This document shows, piece by piece, positions 26,048 through 34,179 of a stretch of DNA of 64,000 nt. Every line of letters starts with the position of its first letter. The stretch's first letter is position 1. A model generated the notes under the pieces. That model searched no databases. It was not told the DNA's origin and saw only the letters and a list, made by a program, of their open reading frames with translations. This DNA is from Brevinematales bacterium (lineage in GTDB: Bacteria; Spirochaetota; Brevinematia; Brevinematales; JAOACQ01), in the NCBI GenBank assembly GCA_020052515.1, contig JAGVOW010000105.1:1-64000 (forward strand), in the 5' to 3' direction. A program made the position numbers and the translations under genes.

Positions 26048-27412
26048 TTAACTTTGATTTAATCTCTGCGCGAGAGGGGTATATTCGTTCGAAGGAAGTA
26101 CGTATTTATAGGCTGGGCGAATAATTCTGCCCCCGCTTACCAGTTCTTCTATCCGGTGGGCGGACCAACCCGCGATTCTAGCAATCGCGAAAATAGGCGT
26201 ATGGAGGTCGTTGGGGATTTTCAACATATTATAAACAAAACCCGAATAGAAATCCACATTGGCGCAGATGATTTTGGAGCCTTTTTCTTCCTCGAAAACC
26301 TCTTTGCCCAGCTTTTCCACCTGATTGTAAAGATAAAATTCTTCCTCGCGTTTTTTCTCTTTTGCCAGAACCGCGGCTTTTTCTTTCAGTAAGATTGCCC
26401 TCGGGTCAGAAAGCGAGTATACCGCATGCCCCATTCCATAAATCAAGCCGCTTTTATCAAAAGCCTCTTTGCGGATAATTTTTCTTAAATATTCTTTGAG
26501 TTTGCTTTCTTTGTCGGCGTTCTTAACATGTCCCATAATATCCGCCATCATTTCCATTACAGAATGGTTGGCCCCGCCATGTTTGGGCCCTTTGAGCGAA
26601 CCGACAGCGGCGCCAATGGCTGAGTAAGTGTCTGTGTCTGTGGAAGATACAACATGTACCGTAAAAGTGGAGTTGTTTCCACCGCCATGCTCGGCATGAA
26701 GTACCAAAGCCAGATCTAAGGTTTCCGCTTCTATGGTGGAAAACTCCTTGTTTGGCCGAATCAAGGATAAAAAATTTTCAGCGGTTGACAAATCCTTTCT
26801 TTGTTTGTGGATATAGAGACTGCTACCATGGTGGTAATGTTGTTTTGCCTGATAGCCGTAAGCAACCATGGCTGGAAAGCGGGCGATCAGCTCTGTGCAT
26901 TGCCGCAGGATATTTGGGATAGAAAGGTCGTCGGCGTTTTTATCATAGGAATAACAAGCCAAAACCGCGCGCGCCAATTTATTCATAATATCGCGGCTGG
27001 GAGCTTTCAGAATCATATTTTCCGTAAATTCTTCAGGGAGTTCCCGCCTCTCTGCCAGAAGCTCTTGAAAATGAGAAAGTTCTGTTTGAGTGGGCAATTT
27101 CCCAAAAAGGAGAAGAAAAGCGGTTTCTTCGAAACCAAAACGCTTTTCGGCCTGGAAGCCATTCGTCAGGTCGCGAATGTCTATTCCTCTATAGCGGAGG
27201 CGTCCTTCTACAGGGGAAGCTTCGCCCTCATCAATAACATAGCCATGGACATCGCCAATAGAAGTCAACCCAACCAGTACGCCGCTGCCGTCCGGGTTTC
27301 GCAGCCCGCGTTTTACATTGTATTTTGCAAACAATTCCGGCTCAATGCGGTTGTTGGCTTCTGCCATTTTGCTCAGTTCTGCCCAGTAAACTTCTTTCTC
27401 TTCTTTACGCAT
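26048..27412 (-). CDS. gltA: Citrate synthase (type I-like)
   Basis: Condenses acetyl-CoA with oxaloacetate. At 454 residues it is long, with an N-terminal extension before GYVIDEGEASPVEGRLRYRG. The catalytic triad is visible: His242 in HAEHGGGNNS, His329 in GMGHAVYSLSDPR and Asp387 in NVDFYSG. GGAG seven bases before the ATG fits the start. A 27-bp dyad (27432-27458) lies just upstream. It begins the gltA-lnt-hisZ-purA unit. Confidence 0.95.
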   Translation of the reverse strand: MRKEEKEVYWAELSKMAEANNRIEPELFAKYNVKRGLRNPDGSGVLVGLTSIGDVHGYVIDEGEASPVEGRLRYRGIDIRDLTNGFQAEKRFGFEETAFLLLFGKLPTQTELSHFQELLAERRELPEEFTENMILKAPSRDIMNKLARAVLACYSYDKNADDLSIPNILRQCTELIARFPAMVAYGYQAKQHYHHGSSLYIHKQRKDLSTAENFLSLIRPNKEFSTIEAETLDLALVLHAEHGGGNNSTFTVHVVSSTDTDTYSAIGAAVGSLKGPKHGGANHSVMEMMADIMGHVKNADKESKLKEYLRKIIRKEAFDKSGLIYGMGHAVYSLSDPRAILLKEKAAVLAKEKKREEEFYLYNQVEKLGKEVFEEEKGSKIICANVDFYSGFVYNMLKIPNDLHTPIFAIARIAGWSAHRIEELVSGGRIIRPAYKYVLPSNEYTPLAQRLNQS

Positions 27413-27431
27413 TTAGAGTCTCCATGAGATA

Positions 27432-27458
27432 ATAGTGCAGTTTTTAAAACTGCACTAT
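27432..27458. repeat. 27-bp dyad upstream of gltA
   Basis: ATAGTGCAGTTTT and its exact complement are separated by one base, 19 bp before the gltA ATG. It could be an operator for gltA or a terminator hairpin for the hsp20 genes; on the minus strand it is AT-rich in the middle with no following U-run. Confidence 0.5.
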
Positions 27459-27505
27459 ATTATAAAACAAGATTAAATTTATCTCAATGGAAAAAAAGAA
27501 TGTTT

Positions 27506-27547
27506 GAAACTTATAGGCGCGGTTAATTAACCGCGCCTATAAGTTTC
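27506..27547. repeat. Dispersed TAGGCG palindrome, copy 2 (42-bp perfect palindrome at hsp20 3' end)
   Basis: The arm GAAACTTATAGGCGCGGTTAA (27506-27526; 21 bp) is followed by its exact complement to 27547, which touches the stop codon of the second hsp20 gene. The core matches copies at 14685 and 52574. The outer 8 bp are different from those copies but again complementary. Confidence 0.9.
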
Positions 27548-27885
27548 TACGCGGCTTTTACTTCAATTTTTCTTGGTTTGGCTGTTTCAGATTTTTCCAA
27601 TTCAATAGTCAGTATGCCATTCTCATAACTGGCCGCGATTTTCTCGCGATTAATCTTGTTGCTTATGCCGAACTCTCTTTTGTAGTCAAGAAGTTCAAAT
27701 TCAGAAACAATAGGTGCCCATTCGGTGTCTGTTTTTCTTACCTTGCCAATGACTTGTAGATTTTCATTCTCGGCATTGATTTCGATGTCCTCTTTGCTTG
27801 TGCCGGGCATATCAAGAACCAGCCGGTATCTGTCCTTTCCCTCGTAAATATCGACTGCCGGGATCAAGAAATTTCTTTCTAACAT
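27547..27885 (-). CDS. Small heat-shock protein (Hsp20/alpha-crystallin family), short form
   Basis: A 112-residue protein that is essentially one alpha-crystallin domain: VDIYEGKDRYRLVLDMPGTSKEDIEI at the start and the (A/G)xLTI-type ENGILTIELEK near the end. The N-terminal arm is short. It lies 11 bp downstream of a second hsp20, under the same promoter. The two differ enough to be an old pair and may form mixed oligomers. Confidence 0.9.
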   Translation of the reverse strand: MLERNFLIPAVDIYEGKDRYRLVLDMPGTSKEDIEINAENENLQVIGKVRKTDTEWAPIVSEFELLDYKREFGISNKINREKIAASYENGILTIELEKSETAKPRKIEVKAA

Positions 27886-27896
27886 GTTTTCCTCCT

Positions 27897-28352
27897 TTAA
27901 GAAACTTTTACGTTAATTTTTTTAGGTTCACTTTCATGGCTTTTCGGAATAGTAATAGTTAAAACCCCTTTCTTATAATCCGCACTAATCTTTTCCGCAT
28001 CGATATTATTTGGCAAATCAATGGACCGGGTAAAAGAACCGTAACTTCTTTCAATCCGGTGGTAATTTTTGTCCTTTGATTCAAAGTTATCTTCTTTTTT
28101 TCCGCTGAGAGTCAATCTGCCATCCTCTAGTTCAATGTTTAGGTCTTTTTCTTCCATTCCTGGAATATCAGCCTGAACCGTATAGTTTTTGCCTTCTTCA
28201 TAGAAATCTAATTTTGGATTCCAATCGGGCTTTTTCAGATCATCGGAGAAAAAACTGTTTTCGAAGAAGTGGTCAAAAACATCCGAGAAAGCACCTCTTA
28301 AATCATTCGTTAAAATCCCAGTCCTTTCCGGGCCTCTTCTCATAATCTTCAT
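27897..28352 (-). CDS. Small heat-shock protein (Hsp20/alpha-crystallin family), long form
   Basis: A 151-residue ATP-independent chaperone with an N-terminal arm (about 1-45), the crystallin domain from PKLDFYEEGKNYTVQADIPGMEEKDL, the GVLTITIPK motif and a C-terminal tail. AGGAGG lies seven bases before the ATG. A sigma-54-like promoter is found about 36 bp upstream of the start. Confidence 0.93.
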   Translation of the reverse strand: MKIMRRGPERTGILTNDLRGAFSDVFDHFFENSFFSDDLKKPDWNPKLDFYEEGKNYTVQADIPGMEEKDLNIELEDGRLTLSGKKEDNFESKDKNYHRIERSYGSFTRSIDLPNNIDAEKISADYKKGVLTITIPKSHESEPKKINVKVS

Positions 28353-28387
28353 AATAAAACCTCCTTATAAAGATTCTATTAGTTTTT

Positions 28388-28403
28388 AGCATATTGTGTG
28401 CCA
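28388..28403 (-). promoter_or_regulatory. Sigma-54-type promoter of the hsp20 pair
   Basis: The minus strand reads TGGCACACAATATGCT, with GG and GC separated by exactly 10 bp and a perfect TGGCAC -24 element. The -12 element (ATGCT) is weaker than TTGCA. The predicted start of transcription leaves a leader of about 25 nt that holds the AGGAGG. Confidence 0.55.
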
Positions 28404-28616
28404 GGTTTAAAAATAATTTTCTAATTAAAAATCCAGCAAAGAATTAAAAAATTTATTGGCTTAACCAAAATAAAAAATCTGCCAGTGCAATGCGTTATAT
28501 TGATACGCTTTATTTTCCCGATGATGCGTCATAAATACACAGATTTTTATAAAAGTGTAATTTTGATACAATTTATTTGTGAACTTGCTTCTTCGCAGGA
28601 GATAAATAAACTTTTT

Positions 28617-28645
28617 TTGACAATTAAAGTTTTGCCTTCTAAAAT
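28617..28645 (+). promoter_or_regulatory. Strong sigma-70-type promoter of the rpmF-plsX-fab operon
   Basis: A perfect TTGACA (28617-28622), a 17-bp spacer and TAAAAT (28640-28645) lie 35 bp before rpmF. The 328-bp gap from 28353 to 28680 otherwise holds only the hsp20 promoter and AT-rich DNA without a supported gene. Confidence 0.8.
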
Positions 28646-28680
28646 ATATATCCAAAAAACAATAGCAAGGAGATAAAGTT

Positions 28681-28875
28681 ATGCCGGTACCTAAACATAA
28701 GACAGCGAAAACAAAAAGTAGAATGAGGAAAGCCACTGGTTATTATAAAGTGGACGCTCTCCCGGTTTCTACCTGTCCTCATTGCGGGGCAAAAAAAGTG
28801 CCTCATAGAGTTTGTGATGCTTGCGGCTATTATAAGGACAAACAAATCATTACCAAAGTAGTGAAAGAAGCCTAA
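28681..28875 (+). CDS. rpmF: 50S ribosomal protein L32
   Basis: A 64-residue protein that starts MPVPKHKTAKTKSRMRK and carries a zinc ribbon, CPHCG ... CDACGYY, with all four Cys. The rpmF-plsX-fab order is widely conserved. AAGGAG precedes the ATG. Confidence 0.96.
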   Translation: MPVPKHKTAKTKSRMRKATGYYKVDALPVSTCPHCGAKKVPHRVCDACGYYKDKQIITKVVKEA

Positions 28876-28907
28876 ATTATCCTAAAATTTTTTTGCGGGG
28901 TCTTTCT

Positions 28908-29933
28908 ATGAAGGTTGGAGTTGATTTAATCAGCGGAGAATCTCCTATTGAGGAATTGATTGAAGGTTGTGTAGACGCTCTGGTTGAAGATAAAGAAGTG
29001 GAAGTAGTTCTTATTGGAAAGGGAGATGTTTATCGTAATCTGCTGGAACAGAAGAAATACCGCTCAAAACAAAGTTTTTTGAAGCGGGTAAGTATATTGG
29101 AGGCTTCGGAGATTGTTACGATGGAAGATGATCCGTTAACAGTGATGAAGCAAAAGAAAGATTCCAGTATTATCAAGGCCTTGCAGGCACACAAGAACGG
29201 CGAAATAGACGCTTTCTTTTCCCCCGGTAATACAGGAGCGCTTGTTTTGGCGGCTACTTTGATATTGGGCAGGATAAAGGGCGTTAAAAAGCCTGCATTA
29301 ACGGCTTTTTTACCGAATAAAGCAAAGGGCGTAAATGTTTTTCTGGACGTGGGAGCCAGTCCTGAGTGTGAAATAGAGGATTTCGCGAAATTTGCCGTGA
29401 TGGGAAGAATTTACGCTCAGGAAATATTTGGGGTGAAAAACCCAAAGACCGCTTTGCTGAATATTGGCGAAGAGCCGCATAAAGGGACCGCTTTTATGAA
29501 ATCTATTCATAAGAGACTCTCGGAAGCAGATCTGAATTTTATTGGAAATGTAGAAGGGCGTGGTTTGTTCGATCCTGGTTATGACGTTATTGTGACAGAT
29601 GGCTATATCGGCAACATTGCTTTGAAAACGATAGAAGGAACCGCGAAGATAATCAAATCTATTCTGGAACAAGCGGTTAAATCAAATATCGCTGCGATTT
29701 TATCCTACCCGCTTTACAAAAGTGTATTTACTAAGTTAAGACAAAAAATGGATCCGGAAGAATATGGCGGAGCGCCTCTTTTAGGGGTAAACGGCAATGT
29801 CTACAAAGGACATGGTAACTCAGGCAGGCGGGCTGTTAAATACGGTATTTTAGCGGCTGCGCATGCGGTCAGGAACAATGTTCTTGGTAAAATCAATCAT
29901 CAGATTAAAAAATTAGTCGAATTAGAAGCTTAA
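28908..29933 (+). CDS. plsX: Phosphate acyltransferase PlsX
   Basis: Makes acyl-phosphate from acyl-ACP for phospholipid synthesis. The 341-residue protein starts MKVGVDLISGESPIEE (usual form: D-x-M/L-G-G-D/E-x-x-P), with FFSPGNTGALV, FLDVGASPECE and LNIGEEPHKGT motifs. The first motif reads DLISGES where DAMGGDH is usual, a divergent but aligned segment. The ATG at 28908 is preferred to an in-frame TTG at 28893. Confidence 0.93.
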   Translation: MKVGVDLISGESPIEELIEGCVDALVEDKEVEVVLIGKGDVYRNLLEQKKYRSKQSFLKRVSILEASEIVTMEDDPLTVMKQKKDSSIIKALQAHKNGEIDAFFSPGNTGALVLAATLILGRIKGVKKPALTAFLPNKAKGVNVFLDVGASPECEIEDFAKFAVMGRIYAQEIFGVKNPKTALLNIGEEPHKGTAFMKSIHKRLSEADLNFIGNVEGRGLFDPGYDVIVTDGYIGNIALKTIEGTAKIIKSILEQAVKSNIAAILSYPLYKSVFTKLRQKMDPEEYGGAPLLGVNGNVYKGHGNSGRRAVKYGILAAAHAVRNNVLGKINHQIKKLVELEA

Positions 29934-29973
29934 TTTTGGTTAGGTGTAAGGTAAAAGGCCACTGGAGGTTCAT

Positions 29974-30960
29974 TTGTTTAAAGCGAAGATTATTGGATTA
30001 GGTAAATATATTCCAAAGAGGGTTTTGACCAATCACGATCTGGAAAAGATGGTGGAAACCAGCGATGAATGGATCAGTTCTCGCACTGGTATTAAAGAAA
30101 GACATATCGCGGCGCCGGAAGAGACAGCTTCTACTATGGGGGCTGAGGCGGCAAAAAAAGCCATTCAGATGTCGGGTATTTCTCACGAAGAAATAGAAAT
30201 GATTATTTTCTGCACTATTACGCCGGACATGCTTTTTCCAGCTTCTGCCTGCCTGGTGCAGGATATTCTTAAAATTCCTAACACCGGTACGGTAGATATC
30301 GAGGCGGCTTGCTCGGGCTTTATTTATGGGCTTTCTATGGCAAACGCTTATATTGTTTCAGGAATGGTTAAAAACGTTTTGGTGATTGGCTCGGAAGTGC
30401 TTTCCCGTTTCACAGATTGGGAAGACAGGAACACCTGCGTGCTATTCGGTGATGGAGCCGGAGCTGCTGTTGTTTCCAGAACCGAAGAAAAAGACCCTTC
30501 TGGAATAATAGGTTTTAAACTGAAGGGAGACGGCTCATTCAGGGATTTGCTGTATGTTGAGGCTGGCGGATCACAAAAACCTGCGAGCCATGAAACAGTA
30601 GAGAAAAAACTTCATACTATAAAAATGAACGGAAATGCTACTTTTAAAGTAGCTATTCGTACCATGTCGGAAGAATTGCTTGAACTTCTTGCTGAAACCA
30701 AAATTTCTTCTGATGATATCAATCTTCTGATTCCGCATCAGGCGAATGAGCGGATTATTGCGGGTGTGGCGGACAGGATGAATTTCCCAAAGGAAAAGGT
30801 TTTTATGAATTTATCCAAGTATGGCAACACCAGTTCGGCGACTATACCCATTGCGCTGGCAGAAGCCTTCGAAGAAGGAAGAATACACAAGGGGGATAGC
30901 ATAGCCCTCGTCGCATTTGGCGGTGGGCTGACTTCTGGCGCGTGTGTATTTAAATGGTAA
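29974..30960 (+). CDS. fabH: Beta-ketoacyl-ACP synthase III, first copy
   Basis: Starts fatty-acid synthesis by condensing acetyl-CoA with malonyl-ACP. The 328-residue protein has the full triad: Cys113 in AACSGF, His255 in PHQANERI and Asn285 in YGNTSSAT. The start codon is TTG, supported by GGAGG five bases upstream. A second, similar fabH follows after 22 bp, in the position where fabD is usual. Confidence 0.95.
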   Translation: MFKAKIIGLGKYIPKRVLTNHDLEKMVETSDEWISSRTGIKERHIAAPEETASTMGAEAAKKAIQMSGISHEEIEMIIFCTITPDMLFPASACLVQDILKIPNTGTVDIEAACSGFIYGLSMANAYIVSGMVKNVLVIGSEVLSRFTDWEDRNTCVLFGDGAGAAVVSRTEEKDPSGIIGFKLKGDGSFRDLLYVEAGGSQKPASHETVEKKLHTIKMNGNATFKVAIRTMSEELLELLAETKISSDDINLLIPHQANERIIAGVADRMNFPKEKVFMNLSKYGNTSSATIPIALAEAFEEGRIHKGDSIALVAFGGGLTSGACVFKW

Positions 30961-30982
30961 TTAAAAAAGGGGCAAGAATAAT

Positions 30983-31963
30983 ATGAGGGCGACAATCAGC
31001 GGAGCAGGCAAGTATATTCCAAAGAAAGTAATGAAAAACCGTGATCTGGAAAAGATGGTGGATACGAATGACGATTGGATCCTTACCAGGACTGGCATTA
31101 GCGAGCGCCATATTGCTTCTTCTCTAGAAACGACTTCTTCTATGGGAGCGGAAGCGGCAAAAAAGGCTTTGAAGATGTCGGGACTCGCAAAAGAAGACAT
31201 TGAAATGATCATTTTTGCTTCTATGAGCCATGATAAGCTTTTCCCAGCTTCTGCCTGTTTGGTGCAGGATGAACTGAAGATTCCACGCACCGGAACGGTT
31301 GACATTGAAGCCGCTTGTTCTGGCTTTGTTTACGGGCTTTCTCTGGCAAACGCTTATGTTGTTTCGGGAATGTTTAAGAACGTCCTGGTAATAGGCGCTG
31401 ACACAATGTCGCGGATTGTTGATTGGACAGATAGAAATACCTGTGTGCTTTTTGGGGATGGAGCCGGCGCGGCTATTGTTTCGAGAAGTGAGGACGAGAA
31501 CTCAGGTTTTCTCGGATTTAGGTTAAGAGGAGATGGAAGCTACAAAAATCTTCTTTATATGGAAGCCGGAGGTTCTTTCAAGCCTGCTTCCCATGAAAGT
31601 GTTGAGAAGAAAGAACACTTTCTCCGAATGAATGGCCATTCTACTTTTAAGATAGCCGTCCGGATGATGTCGGATGTATTGGAAGATTTAACAAAAGAAC
31701 ACAAACTAGAACTGCCGGATATTGATATTGTAATACCGCACCAAGCGAATCGGCGCATTATAGAAGGCGTAGCGGAGAGACTTTCTATTCCATTAGATAG
31801 TTTTTATATCAATTTGAATAAATACGGCAATACAAGTGCCGCGACTATACCCATAGCCTTAACGGAAGCTCTGGAAGAAAAAAGAATTCGTAAGGGTAAT
31901 CTGGTCGCATTTGTCGCGCTGGGCGGTGGTTTTACGTGGGGTTCTGCGCTTCTGAGATGGTGA
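30983..31963 (+). CDS. fabH: Beta-ketoacyl-ACP synthase III, second copy
   Basis: A 326-residue protein, a tandem paralogue of the upstream gene. Long shared blocks include the GTVDIEAACSGF and the RNTCVLFGDGAGAA segments. The triad is intact: Cys112, His253 and Asn283. Differences cluster in residues that line the acyl pocket region and the C-terminal half, so it may take a different starter acyl-CoA. It is not a frameshifted or broken copy. Confidence 0.95.
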   Translation: MRATISGAGKYIPKKVMKNRDLEKMVDTNDDWILTRTGISERHIASSLETTSSMGAEAAKKALKMSGLAKEDIEMIIFASMSHDKLFPASACLVQDELKIPRTGTVDIEAACSGFVYGLSLANAYVVSGMFKNVLVIGADTMSRIVDWTDRNTCVLFGDGAGAAIVSRSEDENSGFLGFRLRGDGSYKNLLYMEAGGSFKPASHESVEKKEHFLRMNGHSTFKIAVRMMSDVLEDLTKEHKLELPDIDIVIPHQANRRIIEGVAERLSIPLDSFYINLNKYGNTSAATIPIALTEALEEKRIRKGNLVAFVALGGGFTWGSALLRW

Positions 31964-31979
31964 TGGTAAGGAGGAATTT

Positions 31980-32726
31980 ATGAAAAGATTATCAGGCAAG
32001 AATGCCATTATTACAGGTTCAACAAGAGGAATCGGTAAAGGGATTGCCTTAAGGTTTGCTGAAGAAGGCGCGAATGTTTGCATTACCGGGACGAAGATCG
32101 AAACAGTAGAGCCGGTTGTGAAAGAAATAGAGGCGCTGGGAGTAAGAGCTCTTGGGTTTGCTTTGAATGTTGCGGATTATAAGGCTGTGGAAGAAATGAC
32201 AGCGAAGGTAAAAGAAGCCTGGGGCAGTTTAGATATACTGGTGAATAATGCTGGAATTACAAAGGACAATTTGATACTTCGAATGACGCCAGAAGATTTT
32301 GACGCGGTGATTAATATTAACCTGAAAGGTGTTTTTAATGGGATGAAAGCGGCTGTTCCGATTATGATGAAACAGCGGAGCGGTAAAATTATCAATATTT
32401 CTTCGGTAATAGGACTGACCGGGAATGCGGGACAGGCAAATTACGCGGCAAGCAAAGCTGGCATTATTGGAATGACTAAAAGTATCGCCAAAGAATTTGC
32501 GGCCAGAGGCATGCAGGTGAACGCGATTGCTCCGGGATATATTCAAACTGATATGACGGACAAAGTGCCGGACAATATTAAAGAGGAAATTTTGAAAATG
32601 GTTCCCATGAAAAGAATGGGCCAGCCGGAAGATATCGCGAAAGCGGCGCTTTTTTTGGCATCCGGCGATTCTGATTATATAACAGGACAAACGCTGGTCG
32701 TAGACGGTGGAATGGTAATGTCATAA
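31980..32726 (+). CDS. fabG: 3-oxoacyl-ACP reductase
   Basis: A 248-residue short-chain dehydrogenase. The NADPH motif TGSTRGIGKGIA, the NNAG motif and the catalytic Ser-Tyr-Lys set (ISSVIGLTGNAGQANYAASKAG) are intact. A GGAGG ribosome binding site lies before the ATG. It reduces the products of FabH and FabF. Confidence 0.96.
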   Translation: MKRLSGKNAIITGSTRGIGKGIALRFAEEGANVCITGTKIETVEPVVKEIEALGVRALGFALNVADYKAVEEMTAKVKEAWGSLDILVNNAGITKDNLILRMTPEDFDAVININLKGVFNGMKAAVPIMMKQRSGKIINISSVIGLTGNAGQANYAASKAGIIGMTKSIAKEFAARGMQVNAIAPGYIQTDMTDKVPDNIKEEILKMVPMKRMGQPEDIAKAALFLASGDSDYITGQTLVVDGGMVMS

Positions 32727-32928
32727 ACCTGCGGTAAACCGAAAACGATGAAAATTATCCGCTAATGCACGCGAAGAAAGAATCTATGGCATCTGCGACA
32801 AAACAATAAATTAGTGTATCTTAGGTGGCTTAGCGGAAGACCATTTTACTTACAGTGACGAGTGGCGAGTAATATAAACTATTCACTCGTAACTGTATTA
32901 TAGACTTATTTTCAAGGGAGGTTTTTGC
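32727..32928. other. Non-coding gap where acpP is normally found; contains repeat-like DNA
   Basis: The 202 bp between fabG and fabF contain no acyl-carrier-protein frame (no DSL motif in any frame) and are too short for an acpP gene. They hold TCCGCTAATGCACGC (32758-32772) and TTAGCGGAAGAC (32830-32841), both matched in a repeat-like stretch at 58039-58057. A GGGAGG ribosome binding site for fabF ends the gap. Confidence 0.7.
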
Positions 32929-34179
32929 ATGAATGCGAAAAGAGTTGCTATTACAGGAATGGGTACAATAAATTCTTTAGGTTTAACAGTAAGTGAGTTC
33001 TGGGAAAACTTGAAGGCGGGCAAATCTGGCCTCACCAGGATCAGTAATATTGATTTGAAAGATTCTCCTTCGCTGGTCGGCGGAGAAGTCAAGAATGCGG
33101 TCTTTAATTCCGAAAATTATATGGATAGAAAGCTGACGAAAAGAATGGACCGGTTTTGCCAGTTTGCTTTTTCAGCGACGAGGGAAGCCGTTGAAAGCAG
33201 TGGTATTTTAAAGGGCTCTTTGAATAAACAAAGAGTGGGAGTGGTTATTGCTTCAGGCATTGGTGGTATCCAAACCTTTTATGACAATTCAGTGAAGATG
33301 TATACCGCGGGGCACAATCGGGTTTCACCGCTTTTGATCCCTATGCTGATCAGCGACATTGCTTCGGGTTATATCTCCATAGAATATGGTTTTCAAGGTC
33401 CGAATTATTCGGTGGCTTCGGCATGCGCTTCGGCGGCGCATAGTATCGCGAGCGCTTACAATCACATTATTGTAGGCGATGCTGATGTGATGCTTTGCGG
33501 TGGAAGTGAAGCCGCTATTACCGGAATAGGGTTTGCCGGGTTTACACAGGCAATGGCCCTTTCTACTCATTATAATGATACGCCGGAAAAAGCTTCCCGG
33601 CCCTTTGATAAAGGAAGAGACGGTTTTGTAATGGGAGAAGGCGCTGGAGTTTTGGTGCTGGAAGATTGGGAACATGCCCAAAAGAGAGGAGCGTCTATCT
33701 ACGCGGAGCTTGTTTCTTATGGTGTGAGCGGAGACGCTAATCATATTACGGCACCATGTCCGGATGGCAGCGGCGGCGCATTAGCTATGAGGAATGGTTT
33801 AGCCAAGGCAGGGCTTTCCCCAAAAGATATTCAATTGGTCAATGCCCATGGCACTTCTACCCCTTTAGGGGATGTGGCTGAGACAAAAGGCATCAAACAG
33901 GTTTTTGGAGACTATGCCGGCGAATTGAAAGTGAATTCTACAAAGTCAATGATTGGCCATACATTGGGGGCGGCAGGGGGAATTGAGGCGATCGCTGTGG
34001 TGAAAATGATGGAAACAGGCATCATTCATCCGACGATCAACTTGGAAGACCATGATCCGGAATGTGATCTAGACTATGTGCCGAATAAAGCGGTTTCTCA
34101 TAATGTGAAATACGCCATTAGTAATTCTTTTGGTTTTGGTGGGCATAATGCTTCGCTTATTTTCAAAAAAGTCGGATAA
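32929..34179 (+). CDS. fabF: Beta-ketoacyl-ACP synthase II
   Basis: The chain-elongating condensing enzyme. The 416-residue protein has the Cys-His-His set: Cys166 in ASACASAAH, His307 in NAHGTSTPLGD and His344 in KSMIGHTLGAAGG, with Lys339. The glycine-rich end NSFGFGGHN is intact. Its 3' end overlaps rnc, so the two are coupled. Confidence 0.96.
   Translation: MNAKRVAITGMGTINSLGLTVSEFWENLKAGKSGLTRISNIDLKDSPSLVGGEVKNAVFNSENYMDRKLTKRMDRFCQFAFSATREAVESSGILKGSLNKQRVGVVIASGIGGIQTFYDNSVKMYTAGHNRVSPLLIPMLISDIASGYISIEYGFQGPNYSVASACASAAHSIASAYNHIIVGDADVMLCGGSEAAITGIGFAGFTQAMALSTHYNDTPEKASRPFDKGRDGFVMGEGAGVLVLEDWEHAQKRGASIYAELVSYGVSGDANHITAPCPDGSGGALAMRNGLAKAGLSPKDIQLVNAHGTSTPLGDVAETKGIKQVFGDYAGELKVNSTKSMIGHTLGAAGGIEAIAVVKMMETGIIHPTINLEDHDPECDLDYVPNKAVSHNVKYAISNSFGFGGHNASLIFKKVG

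Noticed and set aside
28461..28736. 91-residue minus-strand frame between hsp20 and rpmF
   Set aside because: It overlaps the rpmF promoter and start, has no ribosome binding site and has composition unlike the real genes.
29974..31963. The two fabH genes as an assembly error or broken copy
   Set aside because: They differ at many positions, each has its own start and stop, and both triads are intact.
32229..32690. 153-residue minus-strand frame inside fabG
   Set aside because: Antisense shadow of a clearly conserved gene with no start signal.
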